Origin: Fratercula arctica
Lineage: Eukaryota > Chordata > Aves > Charadriiformes > Alcidae
Assembly: GCA_947846985.1 (NCBI GenBank)
Contig: CANTUZ010000002.1
Coordinates: 17,561,587 to 17,625,586, forward strand
Length of the DNA: 64,000 bases
Direction of reading: 5' to 3'
The notes under the pieces are model-generated. The model saw only the letters and a list, made by a program, of their open reading frames with translations, did not search any database and had not been told where the DNA came from. How positions within the stretch are numbered: position 1 is the first letter of the stretch; each line of letters opens with the position of its first letter. This document shows positions 34,386 through 49,180 of this stretch, piece by piece. The position numbers and the translations under genes are program-made.

Positions 34386-37300
34386 GGAAGGGGGATGTCT
34401 TGCATGCTGTATTTCTATTTATATACTCTGCAGTGGAGTGTGGGCGTCTTTTTTGCAACAGTATGACATTACAGGTATTCAGTCAGCTCTTGACACATCA
34501 TGACCTGCAGGCCCTTGGAGCCGATCAGCAGCCCGGGCAGTCAGCCCCAGTCTGGCTCAGGGTCACCAGGGAGAGGTGCGCATTCATCCCGCCCAAACTG
34601 CATCGTAGGGCTTTTCAGTCCCTACCTCCGGTTTTTCATTCCTGCAACCTACAGCCAGCCCAACACCCGCCGTAGCTGCAACGAGCACATTGCTCTACTT
34701 TCCCATTTCCCAAGATCTCAAGGACAACGTTGGTTAGCTCTGGGACGAACGGAGACCCCCAGGGTCCCATTCAAGGCACCCCCCTAGTCAACAGGGATGT
34801 ATTGACACCTTCCACACACAACTTTGCAATGGCTTCACCCTTCCCATAATGCTTTCACTTCAACCCCATTTTTGCTGCTTGCTCATGTTAAGGGATGGTA
34901 CTGTCAGGGTTTGTAGAAACCTGGAGGAAAACATGCTGGGGTGAAAGTGCACCCGCTTACCCGGCAGGAGAAGGCTTGGGTGGCAGAGCAGGCAGCATCC
35001 ATAGGATGGGGGCTGTGGGAGCCACAGGCTGCATCGCACCCCACCGAGCAGAGAGAGGGGGGAGAAGCCGCTCAGAGCATGGGCCCTGCTGTGGGAAAGC
35101 TTTGTAGACCCCAGTCTTGGGGTGCCACAAGGCCAGGCAGGGGCTGGCACAGTCAGGGCTTCAAATGGGGCAGGGGCTCTGCTGCGGCAGGACAAAACAC
35201 GTGAGGGGCTGGAGAGCTCAGACGAGGAGCAAGGTGCCTGCTTCTCAGTGTATACAGCTCAATTCTGCCACTGTAATAAGTATTAGCAACCTCACAGTGG
35301 TAAGGGCTGTGCATACAGCTGGTCACCTCCAGAATGGCTGTTTCTGCTTCATGGACCTGTGCACCTTTTGCCGGGTCTTATCCTCTGCAGAGGGCACAGG
35401 CCTAGTGCTGCACATGCACAAGTTTCTAGTAAAGTTGTTAGTGCAATTACAAAAGGATAAAAAGTACCTCTGCTGCAATTGTTCAACTCCCTTTTCAAAG
35501 AGCAGCACATACAGCTGGAGACACGCTGCTGGAGAAAGCACGCTCCATGTACTGGTCTAGCAAACACCTCCTGAACATTTTTTAATGTGACCTGGCAGCA
35601 GACCAGGGTAAATGGCATGTTCTTTTTCCAGTGCTTTGGCCCAAAGTGTGTATTTCAGAGGCTTAAAAGAACAGTCAGTCAATTAAATGTGATAAACGAG
35701 GCCATTTGTCACCAGCATTTTAGCTTTTCTTTTAAAGTATAAAACAAGATAATGAGCAGGGCTTGAAGAAATCCTTTGTGGTGTTGGGAGCCAAGGGCAC
35801 GTGATATACAGAACGGATTTTCTGCCTCTCCCGTCATGAGAATGCGATCTGACAATACTCCCCCTCATGACACAGAAATCAGAGACAATGTTAAGAAGGA
35901 AAAAAAATCACTAATGGATGAGAAACTAGTGACATGTTGCAGTGAAGATAAGAAAAGAAATGCACTTAGTTAAGGGCAAATCTACCCCCATTGCAAACTT
36001 TCCATTGTAGATGCTGGTGAGTAGGAACACTAATACAGAGACAGTTGCATAGTATCTTTATCTTACAAAAAACCACCTCAAGTAGCATAGTTGCCAACAC
36101 ATAACCTAGTCAGAAAGAAGCCAGAAGGGTATGAATCCAGGGGCAGGCAGTGGCTGATGGAGAAGGTGGCTCACGCCTCCCTTTCCCCCAGCACGGGAGA
36201 GGGGACATGACTGTGATGGGCTGTGTGAGCTGGGGGTCCTGCACAGCGTGGGGGTCCCAGGGCTCTGGGACTGTGGGAGGTGGGAGGATATTCCCCCTGC
36301 AATGTCCACAGTTACACACAGCACACCCGGACACCCTGTTCACTAACAGCCACGTAGGCAATGCAGTACGGGTATGTAGTCCACAGGAGTGGTGGCCCTT
36401 AGGTGGTGTACAAATTAGGGTAGGTTTGTATCCATGGCTGGAGGATAGGGCTGGATCCAGAGCTGGAGCGTTTCCAGCTCTCTTTTTAAAAGTTACACCT
36501 TTCTTTCTGGCATTCCCTGAATGCGTTTCTGTCTACGCACTGTCCTTCTCTGTCATGTGTGTCTAGGAATTAGAAAACATTTACTCCAATGTGTGAAACC
36601 TCTCTGCACCTGTGGGATGTGAACATATTGACTGTATTGACTGCGTTTCACATTGGCGTCTGTGCCACCAGGACAGTGCTGCTCCTGCACCCTTTTCCCA
36701 TCTCCCCTCTGCATCTACCCACTTGTACTACCACAGTAAGGAATTACTCTTTTCTTCTAACTTGTTTTCTCAATCAATCATCAGTTTATACTGAATACAT
36801 TGAGGCAAGAGCGACAGTAAGTATGGTTGTGCACAAACACGAACAGATATTTGAGATGAGAACTACTGACAGTTTGTCTCTACAACCTATGTTTTATTTA
36901 TGTCTGCACTGTGCTGTCTTGGCAGCATTTGATTTAGTCCTGGGATGAAAACCCTGCCTTCCTGCAAACATGGACAGCCTCACACATTACTTTACATTAC
37001 ACATATTACATAAGTAATATACACAGTGCACAGGCACATATATTTTAAGAAAACTACCCAGATGCGCCAGCAGCAGGAGGCATCAAGGTAACTCAAAAGA
37101 CAAAGGATTAAAATCTTGTTAAAGGAATTGCGTGAAAGGAAGTCCCGGTGAGGTTCCAAACGAGTAAACGCCAAACATGCAGTTGGGCCGATGACTCAGC
37201 ATCGGGTTAGCTGCAAGTCAATGAGTTTTCAGCTGATAATGAACTTTGCGCGTGGCCTTCGATGGGGCTCTGGGTGGAGAACAGCCTCCCCAGCACCCCA

Positions 37301-39376
37301 GCGACCCCGCGGCTGCAGCGTGCAGCCAGCTGCGCCCACCCCAAAGTTGCCACTCATGGTGGCTACCACAGTAGCGACGTCTGCACCTGAGGGGGTTTTT
37401 TCAGATGAGGCTTCACACAACAGGACCAGACCCTGTGCTGTGTAAAACTGCTGGTAAGAGTGGTCTGTCTGTCCCTTCCTCCCCTGGAAGCAGGCTCAGC
37501 CCCAGCCCATGGGTTGCTCCGGCTAAGGCTTGCTGAAAGGGTGGGATAATCCTGCCGAAGCCCTTGGTGGGCTGCCCAGTTCCTCTCCTTCCGACTCGCT
37601 TACTTCCAAAACAAATTCTTGTTGCAAAGGCTCAGGCCCTTTTAACTCCACATTCCTGCTTGTAACAGGATCCCTTTTGAAAAGGAGGTGAGCTGGTACA
37701 ACTCAGTGAGCTCGAAAGGAAAAAGATCACGAATAATTTTGGAAATGATTGGAAAGAAATATCTCATAGAACAACATCCTAAACCAAACAAAGGGCTGAA
37801 TGGTTCAGAAGTGTTTAGCTGTGAAATGGTGTGTTTTCAAAAACACAGGGACTTACCACGGGCAGGCAATGGAAGTGTGGGAGTCAATGCCAACGCCTTT
37901 CCCTTCTTCACACGGAAAGCCCGTGGGGCTGCTGCCTGCCCCGCTGGGCAGCTGCGTAAAGGTATGACCATCATCCACCTTCACCAACAGTGGGAGAGAC
38001 CCACCACTGCGGTCTCAAGCCATGACCCAAGGAGCGAATGGTCCGTCCCGTCTGCAGCAGAGGTTTGCTGGCATCCACCTCATTTGTCTGGGTTAAGCGA
38101 GGAGGAGGTGGAGAAGGAGGGGGAGGCTCTGACTCCCAATTTATAGCTTTACAGCTTCAGGAAGATCGTTTCTTTGCGTACAGTTTCCCTGGTTTTCTTT
38201 CTCCTGTTAGCTCTACAGAAAGTCGAGCATCTTTAAAACTGCATTAGCCTCCCTGAGGGAGGCTTGTTTTCAGATCCCGTCTCAACTCGATTTGGAGCAG
38301 GGACATCAAAGGCAAGGCAAATCTGGTCCCCTGTTAACTTGGATCCATTTGGAGCTGGTCTGGGCAGTTGGAGCTTGCCATGGTGATCACAGTCTTTCGA
38401 AATATTTACTTATCTGACTGACAAGAGAGTTATTTAATAAGTTATGATGTCTGCAGTTTTGTGTAAACAATTTACAGTGCTATGATTGATGCTGGTTGCT
38501 GTTTGGAGAGAAGCGAGGCTGATGATTGTATATACTGGGCTTCGGTTTGGGGAGTTCAGCCCCAGGACTGGGCAGTATTGTACCTAATATATAACAACAG
38601 TTAATCATATGGACTCATAGTGTTTCAGTGCTCATAAAGCCTCACAAAGATGGCCAAATTAAACCAATGCGTCTTTGAGCAGACCTTGGCCATGCAAACA
38701 TCAGGGGTCTCTGCCTGGTACAGCGGTCACAGTGCCCGTCTCTGCTCTTGCCCCGTGCCTATGCTGTCCACAGCCCTCCAGCACTTACTGGGCAGAAGGA
38801 AATATCTGGTTTTCTGGGTGAATTGCAAGTGTGCAGGATCACAAGCAAAGCCTATTCCTTGGTGGAAGAGGTCTTCCCACCTCCAGTGGAGCAATACAGG
38901 AGTGATTGCTGCGGCTCATGGGTGCATGCAGCCCAGCTGGTGGGCCAGAGCTACTGCAGATGAGCACAAGCCCCCAGGAGACAATAGAGCAGAAAAGAGA
39001 GGGCATGGACTAATGTTAAACTGAGAGGGAGTCAGAGACTTTGGTTCAGTTCATACTGGAAACAAGTTGTTTCAGTTCTGAACCATCAAAATGTTTTGTT
39101 TCTGGAATTATGTGACCTGTACATATCTGAAACAACGTTTTCAGGACCATGCAGCTCCCTCAATTTTTCTGCAATTTGACTTACTGACCTGATTGTGCAC
39201 AAAGACAAGGGTATGACTCTCAGAAATTCCCATGAAATGGAAACACGGGGGCTAGTGCAGCCATGTGCAATGCAGGAGCTATGCAAGAGCTACTACTGGA
39301 AGGCAAAGCTTGGAAGGAGAGGAAGAGAGAGCCCTTTCATGCTACCAAGCAGTTGTCCAGATTGACTAGTACAGGC

Positions 39377-39402
39377 AATAAATTAAAAAAAAAAAAAAAA
39401 AA
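39377..39402 (+). repeat. Poly-A run preceded by AATAAA
   Basis: aataaa (39377-39382) is followed after two bases by 18 A residues (39385-39402). The spacing is too short for a normal cleavage-site tail and the upstream sequence has no recognisable gene, so it is recorded as a simple repeat. Confidence 0.75.
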
Positions 39403-41047
39403 GATTTAAGAACTTTATTCTGGAAATATTCTTTCAGACACATTCACTGTCAAAGGTCTACACCAGATGCTGTGAATAAAGACGGAGGAAATTAAAAGGA
39501 GGGAGTTGACCCTGACTCTGAGACTCTGACATGAGATGGCTGGGTGAATGTGAGCTGGATAAAGGCTCCACACACTCACGCAGCAAAAAATGTGCTTCCT
39601 CTGAACAAAGCAAAGTAATGAAGTATTGATTTGAAATTATTGAACTGTGATACTACATCCATGTTGCTGACGATGGCCTTGTCTGATGGAGAGAAAAGTA
39701 CAAGAAGGTCTTCCCAGTTCAGACTGGAAAAAGGAAAAGGATGTCTGAGGCAGACTTTCCACATATTGCATTCACCATGGGAGGAAAGTAATACTCAATG
39801 CCCTCCTGATGTTCAAAACTGTTTCTGCAATCATCCTCAGCTACCAGAAAAGGCTAATTGATCCCCCAGCTTCACCAACAGCATTTGCTCTCGAAAGGAT
39901 ATATCTTTTCATTTAGTCTGTTCGAATTTACACTTAGAACAAGAAGGATCTTGAGCAAAACGCAGCCTGCCTCTTCCTCCCAAGGGACCCTCCGGAGATG
40001 CACTGCACTTAGAAAAGTAAGTGAAGGTTTCAAGGGGACCAGAGGGACAGCAGGCTGGTGGCACCGCTCTCGGTCTCCATGGAAATGTGCCTTGATGTAA
40101 TTAATGATAAAAAAATGGGACAAGAATAAAAATGATTCAGAGAAACTCTGGTACTTCTCCCCTGTTTAGCTCCCGTGATTAAACCCACAGAGAGCCTAGA
40201 ATGGGGAGATGAGGTTCAATTATAGCTAAGCGTAACAAATTATCTCCTTTGCACTTCTTTTGCTGATGAGTAATCCAATTCCTACCCAAAGCAATGTTGA
40301 CTATGGAGATTTTGCCAATATCTGATTCATCAAGTTGCTCGAAGAGTGTGGGATTAGAAATGCAGAAGAAGGACAGTAGCTCTCCATCACTTATTCTTAA
40401 ACACTGATAATTTCGGGCAAACTTTTTAACAGATAACAAGAACACAACCAAATACTTTGGTGAAAGTCCACGTTTAGCTAAAATGAAATACAAGCAAATG
40501 GCTTGCTAAGTGAAGAGTTTGAATCTTCCCTTTTATGTACAATATAAATATCTTTTTACTTTGCATGATGAGGATTTGAGGACTTCAACCGAAGAGTTCA
40601 GAGCATGTTTTATGTGTCTTGAAGGTTGTTTGCTCACAAAATACCCAGAACTGCAGGTTCTGAAGTTATAATTTGAACACTATTGAAAGGTATGAGCAGC
40701 CTCAGCCTCACCCCCCTGGCCGCTGAGAGTCACAGAGGGTTGGCATCCCCGTGTTTCCAGCCCCAGCCATTGTGTGTGGGTACCATTAGGAAGAGACGGC
40801 TCTCAACAGCTTTCCTGCGTCTGAAAGGAACCTATTCCTGGAATTTATGGGGTTGTTGAGTTCCTGGGACAGAAACAATATGCCCGCTGAAACTCTGCCT
40901 TGCAACTCAGGGAGATGCTGGCACGATTTGAGGGCTGGGTCTGCGAGCCAGGCACCGGCTTTCTGGGTGACGGGAGCTGCAACCCCATCAGAAGAGGATG
41001 CTGGCCCACAGCACGGCAGTGAGGTGGGAAAGCAGTTCAAATACATT

Positions 41048-41066
41048 AAAAAAAAAAAAAAAAAAA
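41048..41066 (+). repeat. Poly-A run
   Basis: Nineteen consecutive A residues lie after tacatt. No upstream retrocopy or SINE body was recognised. Confidence 0.85.
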
Positions 41067-44000
41067 GGAAAAGGTTGGGGTCTTTTATGAAAGGCAATCT
41101 TGTACAGCAATTTATAAAGAGCTCAAGGGATGTTATTGTTTAAATAAATATTTAAGGGAGATTCCTCTCAATTTAAACAGAGTGAGCTGTAGCATGTGGA
41201 AAGCAGCAGCGTTTGATTACATACATGCAAGAGGCCAAAGCAAACCGTTACGAACAAAGGCAGTGGCGGCGGAGGAAGCAAATTCATTTGAGTCTGTTTC
41301 TCCCAGACAGTCTATTGACAACACCTTTTCTGCTTAGTGCCAGAGTGCAGCAGGGGTCCAAGCCCTGGCAGTCCCAGCAGTGGATGTGCTGGGCAAGAAA
41401 GCCATTCGGCAAGCCCCGTTGGTGTTTTGTCCGAGGAGGTGGCTGGGGATAGAATCTAGTGCAGGTAAAACCCTGCCCGGACTAGCGGCCTGACATGCAG
41501 GAGCAGGACTGTGTGCCCGAGGAGAAGGGGACAAAGGCAGGTATGGCTGATCATGCGTGGCCCATCGTGTGTGTTGGCCCGTCTTTGACAGGCGCACAAT
41601 CACAGCCTTGATACCAGAGGGCTGCGCATTGCAGCACGGGTTCACCTTAAAACCCAGCTTGGTTTGGTTGTTACAGAGCTGGAGTCACCTTGTGGGGTGA
41701 GCTCGGCACAGCCAAAGCTCAATGCCGTGCGCTGTCAGAGGCTTGATAAAAGGAGGTGCTTTCTGCCCTGCAGGTAGAAAATGCCAAAGGCATAAACATC
41801 CAACCGGCGGTAGCAGAAAAGAAGAGAAAACAAGAGAAATTCACAGCTGAGGGACAAGACATCTAAATAAAAGTGAAAACATGCTAAAAGGCCATAAGCA
41901 GTTAAAAAACCCGCAGTGAGTTTGAGGTTATTAGGAACTTCTGTATGTCATGTCTCATACATAGATTTGGACTATGGGATTCATAAAGGTGCTATAAATG
42001 AATTGATAGAAAAGGACTTAGGGGAACCCATGACACTTGCGTCAGGGTGGGAAATCTGAATTTATGTCTGGGTAGGGGTTTCCCAAAACTAGTCTTCACT
42101 AGTGCAAAAGGCTGAAATGCTCATCTTCCTCACCTTCTTTTGAGAAAGGTAAGGCCTTTGCCTTATCAGAAATAAGCTTTACTTCTCTGATATAACTGCG
42201 TATTCACTCCCCTTCTGAATTTAAGTCACAAGACAATAGAGCACCAAATAAATCACTTTTCCAAAACCACTTTTCCTGAAACTGGAGGATTCTGTAAAGG
42301 TGATGCAGCCCAGGTGACACATATTTCATGGATGCATCTGAAGACATGGCAGATCCCTTGTACAAAGTAGGACATGATCTATATAGGAGAACACTGTTTG
42401 GATTATCAAGATGGTTGCTACAAGAATAGTCAGCCAGGGCTGTATCTTGGTAGGAGACAAAATCTGTGCACCCATTAATGAACAAACTTCTTTGATATTT
42501 CACCCTATCCCATGTCACTGGACTGCAGAGTAACATGAAGAGAAATTTTTATCTGTGGTGCAACTGCAGGAAGGTAACAAGCTTCTCTCAGGGCTGGGAT
42601 CAACCTGGTTCTCTCCAGCCACGGGATCTGGGGACCTCAACATTACTGTACAACCATCTTCAGATACCCAAGGCCCTGGCGTGGTTCAGGACAGAAGATC
42701 TGGCCCACACCATCTGTGGAGACACGGGAGTCTGCAGAGCAGGTCAAGGCAAATCATTTGGAAAAAAAAAGCATTAATTTCCAAGACAAAATAGTTCATG
42801 ATTCATGACTATTTGGAAACAAATGAGAAATAAGAATTACAAAAAAGCCACGTTTTGTTCTTTGAGGAACCACTGAATTAATTACTTGTACATTAGTTTC
42901 CAGCAAGTACTAAGTCCCAAGGCACCGTGTTGTGATTGTTGAACTAGTCATGTTACACATACTGGTTTAATTTAGATGAAAACCATAGGAAGAGCATGAT
43001 GGGATATAGCCAGTAGCTAGCTGTGAATAAAGGTGGGATAGCAGCAGGGTCTTAGTCTCAGGTATGTCAAGCAATTCATCAAGCAGTGGTGGTTTTGGGT
43101 TAGCACCCATGAGGTGACCTCACTCTTTCCCTGGGCTGTATGCAGTGAAAGGAACTGGCTGGACCAGCCAGGATTGCAGATTAGGGGACAGCAGCTCTTC
43201 CAGAGCTGTGCAAGAAACCTTAAGCACAGACCTGACTGCTTGATTCATGATGTTGCTCCCCACTTGTAATCATCACATCAAAGTGGTAACTGCAACAGCT
43301 TCCTGGATTTATTTCTTTTGTGACAACTTCCACAAGGACATCCCCAATAAACATCTCCAGTCCTTGGACTGTCAGTCTCCACTCCACCCATCCACTCTCA
43401 TCCAGCATCAAAGTTTAGGGCATTGTTTGCCACAACGTCCAGGCAAGCACTTTCTTGTTTTCTTCCATGATACTTAGGGCAGCTGCCCATAAGCATCCAC
43501 CACTCCTTTCCCTTTTCTGTTTCAGTTCTCCAGTGAATCCCTGATTAAAACTCCTCCTTGTGTCATCCTTGACAAAGGCGAGACTGCTGGTTTGCAGCGA
43601 GCAGTGCCTGTCATGCTGGCCAACACCATCTCACAGCTTCTTAGCACTCCTTCATCTCTTGGTAGCTGTCTGTAGACGGCTCTGGTCTTCTCACATTGTC
43701 AACTCCTGTGGAGCAGTGGCTGTTCTTCTGGTCTTTATTTCTACACTGCCTCACACAGCTGAGTGTGCGTGGGGCTTCCAGGAGCTAATGAAGATTATGA
43801 AGTTTCACTGCCTGGCTTTGTGGAAGAAGAGCCATACAGGATGCTCCATAGCCTGTAGCCATAAAAGAAGTGAAGGAAACCACCTCTCCCTGCCACTCCA
43901 GCAGGAGCAGAAACAAGCCGACCGCAGCTCCCTACCTTTCCATGTGGAAATCATGTCAAGTGGCAAAATGGAAACCCTGACATTTCACCATCTGTCTGCG

Positions 44001-44324
44001 ATTGCTGCATATGTTGCATACAAAAATAGGCTATAAGAATACTGTTAAAACTGAAAAACCCATGAGGGAAGAGATGCCAGAATTAGGCCTCCCTTGTGCT
44101 ATGCGTTATGATACACTTGTTAATTAGATGATCACACAGTATTTTGCCAGAGGTCTTAGCTTTATCCCATGGTACAGGATGGACTGTCTTCACTGGAGAA
44201 GATATTATATAGAATTTTGGTTTATCCTTAGTGTTCAGTGTGGTCCTAGGCTTTATTTACTACTCAAGTTCTCTAAATAAAAATGACTGATTTTCCCACA
44301 CTGGGCAAACTGCAGTGGCCCACC

Positions 44325-44351
44325 TCCCTGTAGTATCTGGGTGCTTCACAA
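44325..44351 (+). mobile_element. Short MIR-like SINE fragment
   Basis: ctccctgtagtatctgggtg followed by cttcaca matches the start of the sauropsid element 'ctgtagtatctgagcacctcacaat'. Only about 27 bases are recognisable. Confidence 0.35.
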
Positions 44352-47300
44352 GTGTCTCTGAGCTCTAGTACCTCTGTCAGAGGGGTGGTGGTGCTTTAGA
44401 CACTTGAACAAAATGGAAACAGAGGGAAGACAGGTATGCAAGCAACCAGCTTGATCACATCAGGCACCAATTTATCAGTGGTCTGGCTTGGTCACCCATC
44501 CCAGCTGTCACCCACCACTGACACCTTCCCTACAGGAAGACCTATGCCCACATCCATCCTTGCAGGCTTCACAGGTCCCACAGCCCAGTGCTTCAAGGTC
44601 ATGAGCTGACACAAAGGGGTGGCCAACAGCCATAGCTGGGGATGGGGCTGTTCAAGGGTGTTCAGTGTCAGGTGGCACTGGACATGCTGGGGGCAGACTT
44701 CCCATCAATTCCCACCCCAGGAGTGGTCATTCAGTGCTGGGGCCTCATGACATGTGCAGACAGGGGAGCACACCCCACAGCTGCTGACTGTGGACTGGGG
44801 AAAGCCTCAGTGCGACCTGGCACAAAAGACCCTGCAGGGAGAGCAGGACTGAAGCCAGTTCTGCCAGACAGCGCTCTTCTTCCCAAGAAGGGACCGTGGA
44901 TGGAGCAGCTCAGGTTTCACGTCGGGCTAGGGCATGTCGAGACTCTCCCTGGGGCTCAAACCTTGACACACATCTCTCTGCCACACACCCAAGCCCTCCG
45001 AGCCCCTGGCTCCTCACTTGCACCATGTAGTCCCCATCACAGTCCCATGCCATCCTTCAGTTTATCGCCCCTTTAGTACCAGACCTTCCATTAGCCCAGC
45101 GTCCCCAGGGTCCCTGGCTCCTGGCTGTGCAGGAAAGGTGTCAAAAGAAGAGTGCCATTCCCTGCCTACCTTTCCATTGCCAAACCACTCTGCCCTAAGG
45201 AACATTACAGGGAGAGCCCAACCTCATCCTGCTCCTAGGACTGGGGATGGCTCTTGGGCTGCAGAGGAGGGACATGGGTATCCTGGTCCCTGCAGAGCTG
45301 CGGGGAGGCAGCAGGAGCAGCGGGAACTTGGTAGCACCAACTGGGTGCACAGGAGCACTGGGGTCAGCACTGGGAGCTGCCAGGATGCTGGGCTGAGGTT
45401 GCTCATGCGGGAAGAAATCTCAGCAGTTTTTCACTACTCAGCCCTAGCACATCCCTAGTAAGTTGCTATTTTTTCCCTTCAAAGGCTATCACTAAGCCAA
45501 ATTGGAGCATATTTACAAAGTAAAAAAAAAAATAGAAAAATCACAGTCCTGACATAAAGCTGCCAAATTTCAGATCTGTACTCCAAAGCACAGAGGGATA
45601 AGAACTATCCAAGGAAAGGATCACCAGGTTCCCCCCTCCTGTTTCTTCCTTTCTTTTTTTTCCAGTTGGACAACAATGCCTTTTTCCCTGTGCTCATTCT
45701 TGGAAATGGCTGGACAGTTTTGGCTGAAATTTTCCAGAAAAGAACTTAGCCCGAGGCAGATAATCAAGTTGGAAGAACTCAGTCTGAACAGTTCAAGTCT
45801 GGCAAAGTTATAAGCAACTGTGAATGCGGTCTTATAGCAGGACACATATGAGTAACCTTAATCATAGAAGCTGCATGCAATACCACCTTTGATGCATTCA
45901 AAGTTATAATAGCTAATGATGCTGTTCCATTCAGACGCATCTTATCACGATTCAGATATGTCACCGGGAAGAAAGCTTTAACTCAGTCATCCCACTGAGC
46001 CTTCCCACACCCCTTCCTACTCGAACAGCCCTTCCCACCTAGCAACTGGTGGTACAAAAAAATCCACAGTTCCCTCGCATCCAATATTTGCATTTGAGCT
46101 TCTGCTTCTTGGATAGAGGCAGCTGATGCTAAAATGGGATTGCTCTCTGAACTAATGTATTCAAAATTAATAAAAGAAATAAAGCAACACACTCCTCTGG
46201 CAGGTTCCCATGCATATTTTCCATAAAAGTTCATTTTTCCACATGAACAAATTGTGAGTATGTGGGGGATTTGCACTGAATCTTGATACGGAGCTTAGAA
46301 TTCTTGGCACTGCTTGGGACATTAAAATGACATCAGCTCCACTTTCTATATTGAAATTTTATAGTTGCTGCCTGACCCCATTGCTTTGTTCTGTACATAT
46401 TCTCTCTCTCCTCCGAGCTGCCTCTCTGCCACGGCATGAGAGTATCATGAAAAGCTGTGTGTTTGTATCACTTCTAGCCCTGCCCGCCTCTCCCTGTGCC
46501 GGGCACCCGAGTGATAAAGCTGCATTTCTTCCCCCAGGACAAAGCAGCATTGTGGGTTCAAGGGAAGAAGGCACCTTTGCCAGCCGAGAGGCTCCCCGGC
46601 AGCTCTGTGCTGAGGGACCTGGCGTGGTCCCCCTCTTTTCTCTGGAGGAGCAGGGGAATAGAGTGCGCGCTGCTGGGGTGACAGGGACCAGGGGAGGTCA
46701 GTTGTTGCAGGCAGGACACTGTGAAACCACCCTGCCTGGCTCAGGGAAGGGAAGGTGGGAGTGGAAAGAAGGGGAAGAGAAAAGGGAGCATCCCTAGGTG
46801 GGAGACAGGACTTTTTCCAGCACTGGCAAGGTAGCACCTGGAGCACCGTTTGTTGCGCGCTGCCTTGGCGGATGGAAAGCACACATGCCCCCCCCCAACA
46901 CGCACACTCCGGCATGCCAAGGGAAGCGGCAGGCAGTGGCAGCACTTTTTAAAATTAAAACACAAAATCTGAGTAACAGTGTTTCTGTGTCGTCCAGCAG
47001 CATGAGCCACTGTGTTTGAACACCATGGTGCAGGAGGACCGATTTGGCACCCTGGCTCCCCCGTGAATCACGGCGCGGGGAGAAGCAGGAGTGTCGGGGC
47101 AGGGAGAGTTAACAGAGTCCCGGCACTGGGAGTACAGTTCCACAGGCATTAGCACGGACATCACACTTGTTTCCTGGATTTCAAATAAAAGAAGGTTTCA
47201 AGGAAAAGATGATGCTTTCCTACATCCCCTGTGACTTGGAAAGCAGTAAGAGCAAATGAAGACAGTTAATTATCTGGCACGCCACATCCAAACATTTCCG

Positions 47301-48954
47301 AGAGCACCGCTCTGCCGTTACTGTAAGAGTCACGCTGGAAGAGCATTAGCATATACTCTGTAAACAGACCCAGTGCCATCCTCCAGCACAGCCCCAGCCT
47401 CCCGCACCGGGATTACAGCAGCTGGACAAACCCAGCAGGGACTATACCTGACAGTCAACAAAATGCCAGCTTTGCTTTACTCTTCCTTGATCGCAAGAGT
47501 ACCTGGGTTTGTTATTGCCTACGCTGCCTACATGCTCAGCCTCTCTAGCGTGTGACGGGAGAATCGCTGCTGCGTGCTTCTCTGTGCAAGATTATCATTT
47601 TATCATTTCACCATTTCACTGCTGTATGGAAATAGCCACAAAACCAGATTAACAGTTAAAGATTGTGAAGCCATTTGCCAAATGCTGCTTGTTCTGTAAG
47701 CAACAACATTTTTACAATTGCATTTGCAACAGCATTTTTGCAATCCCATTTATACTCCCCTTTACAAGCACATGCAGCCGTATACAGAATGCAGAAAATC
47801 CTTACCTTGCGTGCCCAGAGGAGAGAGCCTGGTTTCCTCTCATGGATCAGAAGCGGGATGAAAAACAAACCCGAGAAAGACCCTTGAACAGACTCATCTG
47901 CTGAGAGTTGTCTAAATCCCAAGCCTGCTCCCGCCAGCAGCTCTAAGTTTGTGCTCTGAATAGAGGCTGTGTTATTTTAACCACAGGATTTCTAGTCATG
48001 GGGGAGGAGAGATGGATTAGGTACGTTTGCAATCTAATGCTTCACATTTACCTCAGCTGAAACGAACTACTTTAAGCCTGATGTAAATAAGTACTGCTAA
48101 GATATAAATTTCAAGAGCCCACTAACCAATTATGCTTAAACTAACAGGCTAAATAACTGTGGAAAATTCCAGAGGAATAAGATAACATACTTTTGTGTTC
48201 TTTCCTAAATAAAAGGCATGTGTGGAATTTCACGCTAGATACTACGACAAGTGAGGGGCAGCAGATGAACTGTTCAAACCAACCTATGTAAGGTGCTGTA
48301 CCTCATAAAACAAAATTCCCAACACCTGTTAGCATGGATTTCAGCAGGCATCCCAGCAATGCGGGGTTTTGTGGCTTGTAAAAAGTACAGATATGAGGGA
48401 TTTGAATCTAATATTTCAAAAGAGTGAATAAAGCTCTTTAAGGTAAGAAGGCAAGATTTTAAAAGGCCACGAGGTCTGTAGTTCTGCAGGAGCACAGACA
48501 TTATCCCGCTGCACAAGTGCCACCTCCAACAGGGATATAAGCTTGATACCCTCCCTGCAGCTCAGGGATTACTACGGAGATTGTTAAACGCAGGCAAAAT
48601 ATTGTGCCCAGGACACTGGTTTGGGTTTTTTGTTGTTTAATCCAGCTCAAACTCTGCCTTCATTTCCTGGATTGTAACACTTCGGTGCCGCAGCTGCTGT
48701 GGTTGCAAAGCATGGCTCCAGTCCAGGCTTCCAGGGCCACCTCACAGCTGATGGAAAAGAGATCTATTCACTTTGTGTGAGGTGCAATTTGTAAATAAAA
48801 TCCATTCTTAAACTTTGGGCTGAACCGAGGAAAACAATTTGGAGGCAAAACACTAGAGGAAAGGGGACAAATCCCGATTTGTCTTTGAAAGCAGAGGCTT
48901 CAGGAACACAAGTTTAATTCCGTTTTGAATAAAACCTGGCTCTATAAATAACAT

Positions 48955-49015
48955 TATCTTACACTTACATAACCCTCTTCATCCCAAAGCATTCCTGGGT
49001 GCTTTGCAGATGTAA
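48955..49015 (+). mobile_element. MIR-like SINE fragment
   Basis: The order cttacacttacataaccctc, ttcatcccaaagcattcctg, ggtgctttgcaga matches 'cacttacatagtgcctttcatcccaaagga...gtgctttacaaa'. It runs into a CpG-rich patch on the right. Confidence 0.45.
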
Positions 49016-49018
49016 TCA

Positions 49019-49180
49019 TCTCGTCTGAGAACCGCCGGCGGACCTCCCGCCCTGGCAAGGAGGGTGGTGCCGTCCGGCGGCGCTGGGCAGGAGGGAGGCA
49101 GCCGAGCATCCAGCCGCAGCTCGGCCGGCTCCCCTCCTTCCACAGCGACTGGCAGCCGGCTCCGGACTCACAGACAGGGC
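49019..49180. other. CpG-rich patch
   Basis: About 17 CpG dinucleotides occur in roughly 150 bases (gaaccgccggcggacc, gccgtccggcggcgctg, cagctcggccggctc). No consensus donor in an obvious exon was identified next to it. It may be a minor promoter, enhancer or unmethylated element. Confidence 0.35.

Noticed and set aside
39300..39402. Processed pseudogene suggested by AATAAA plus poly-A
   Set aside because: The signal is only two bases from the A run and the upstream sequence has no recognisable gene or flanking duplication.
43560..44036. 158-codon plus-strand frame
   Set aside because: No domain recognised; composition looks like translated non-coding DNA.
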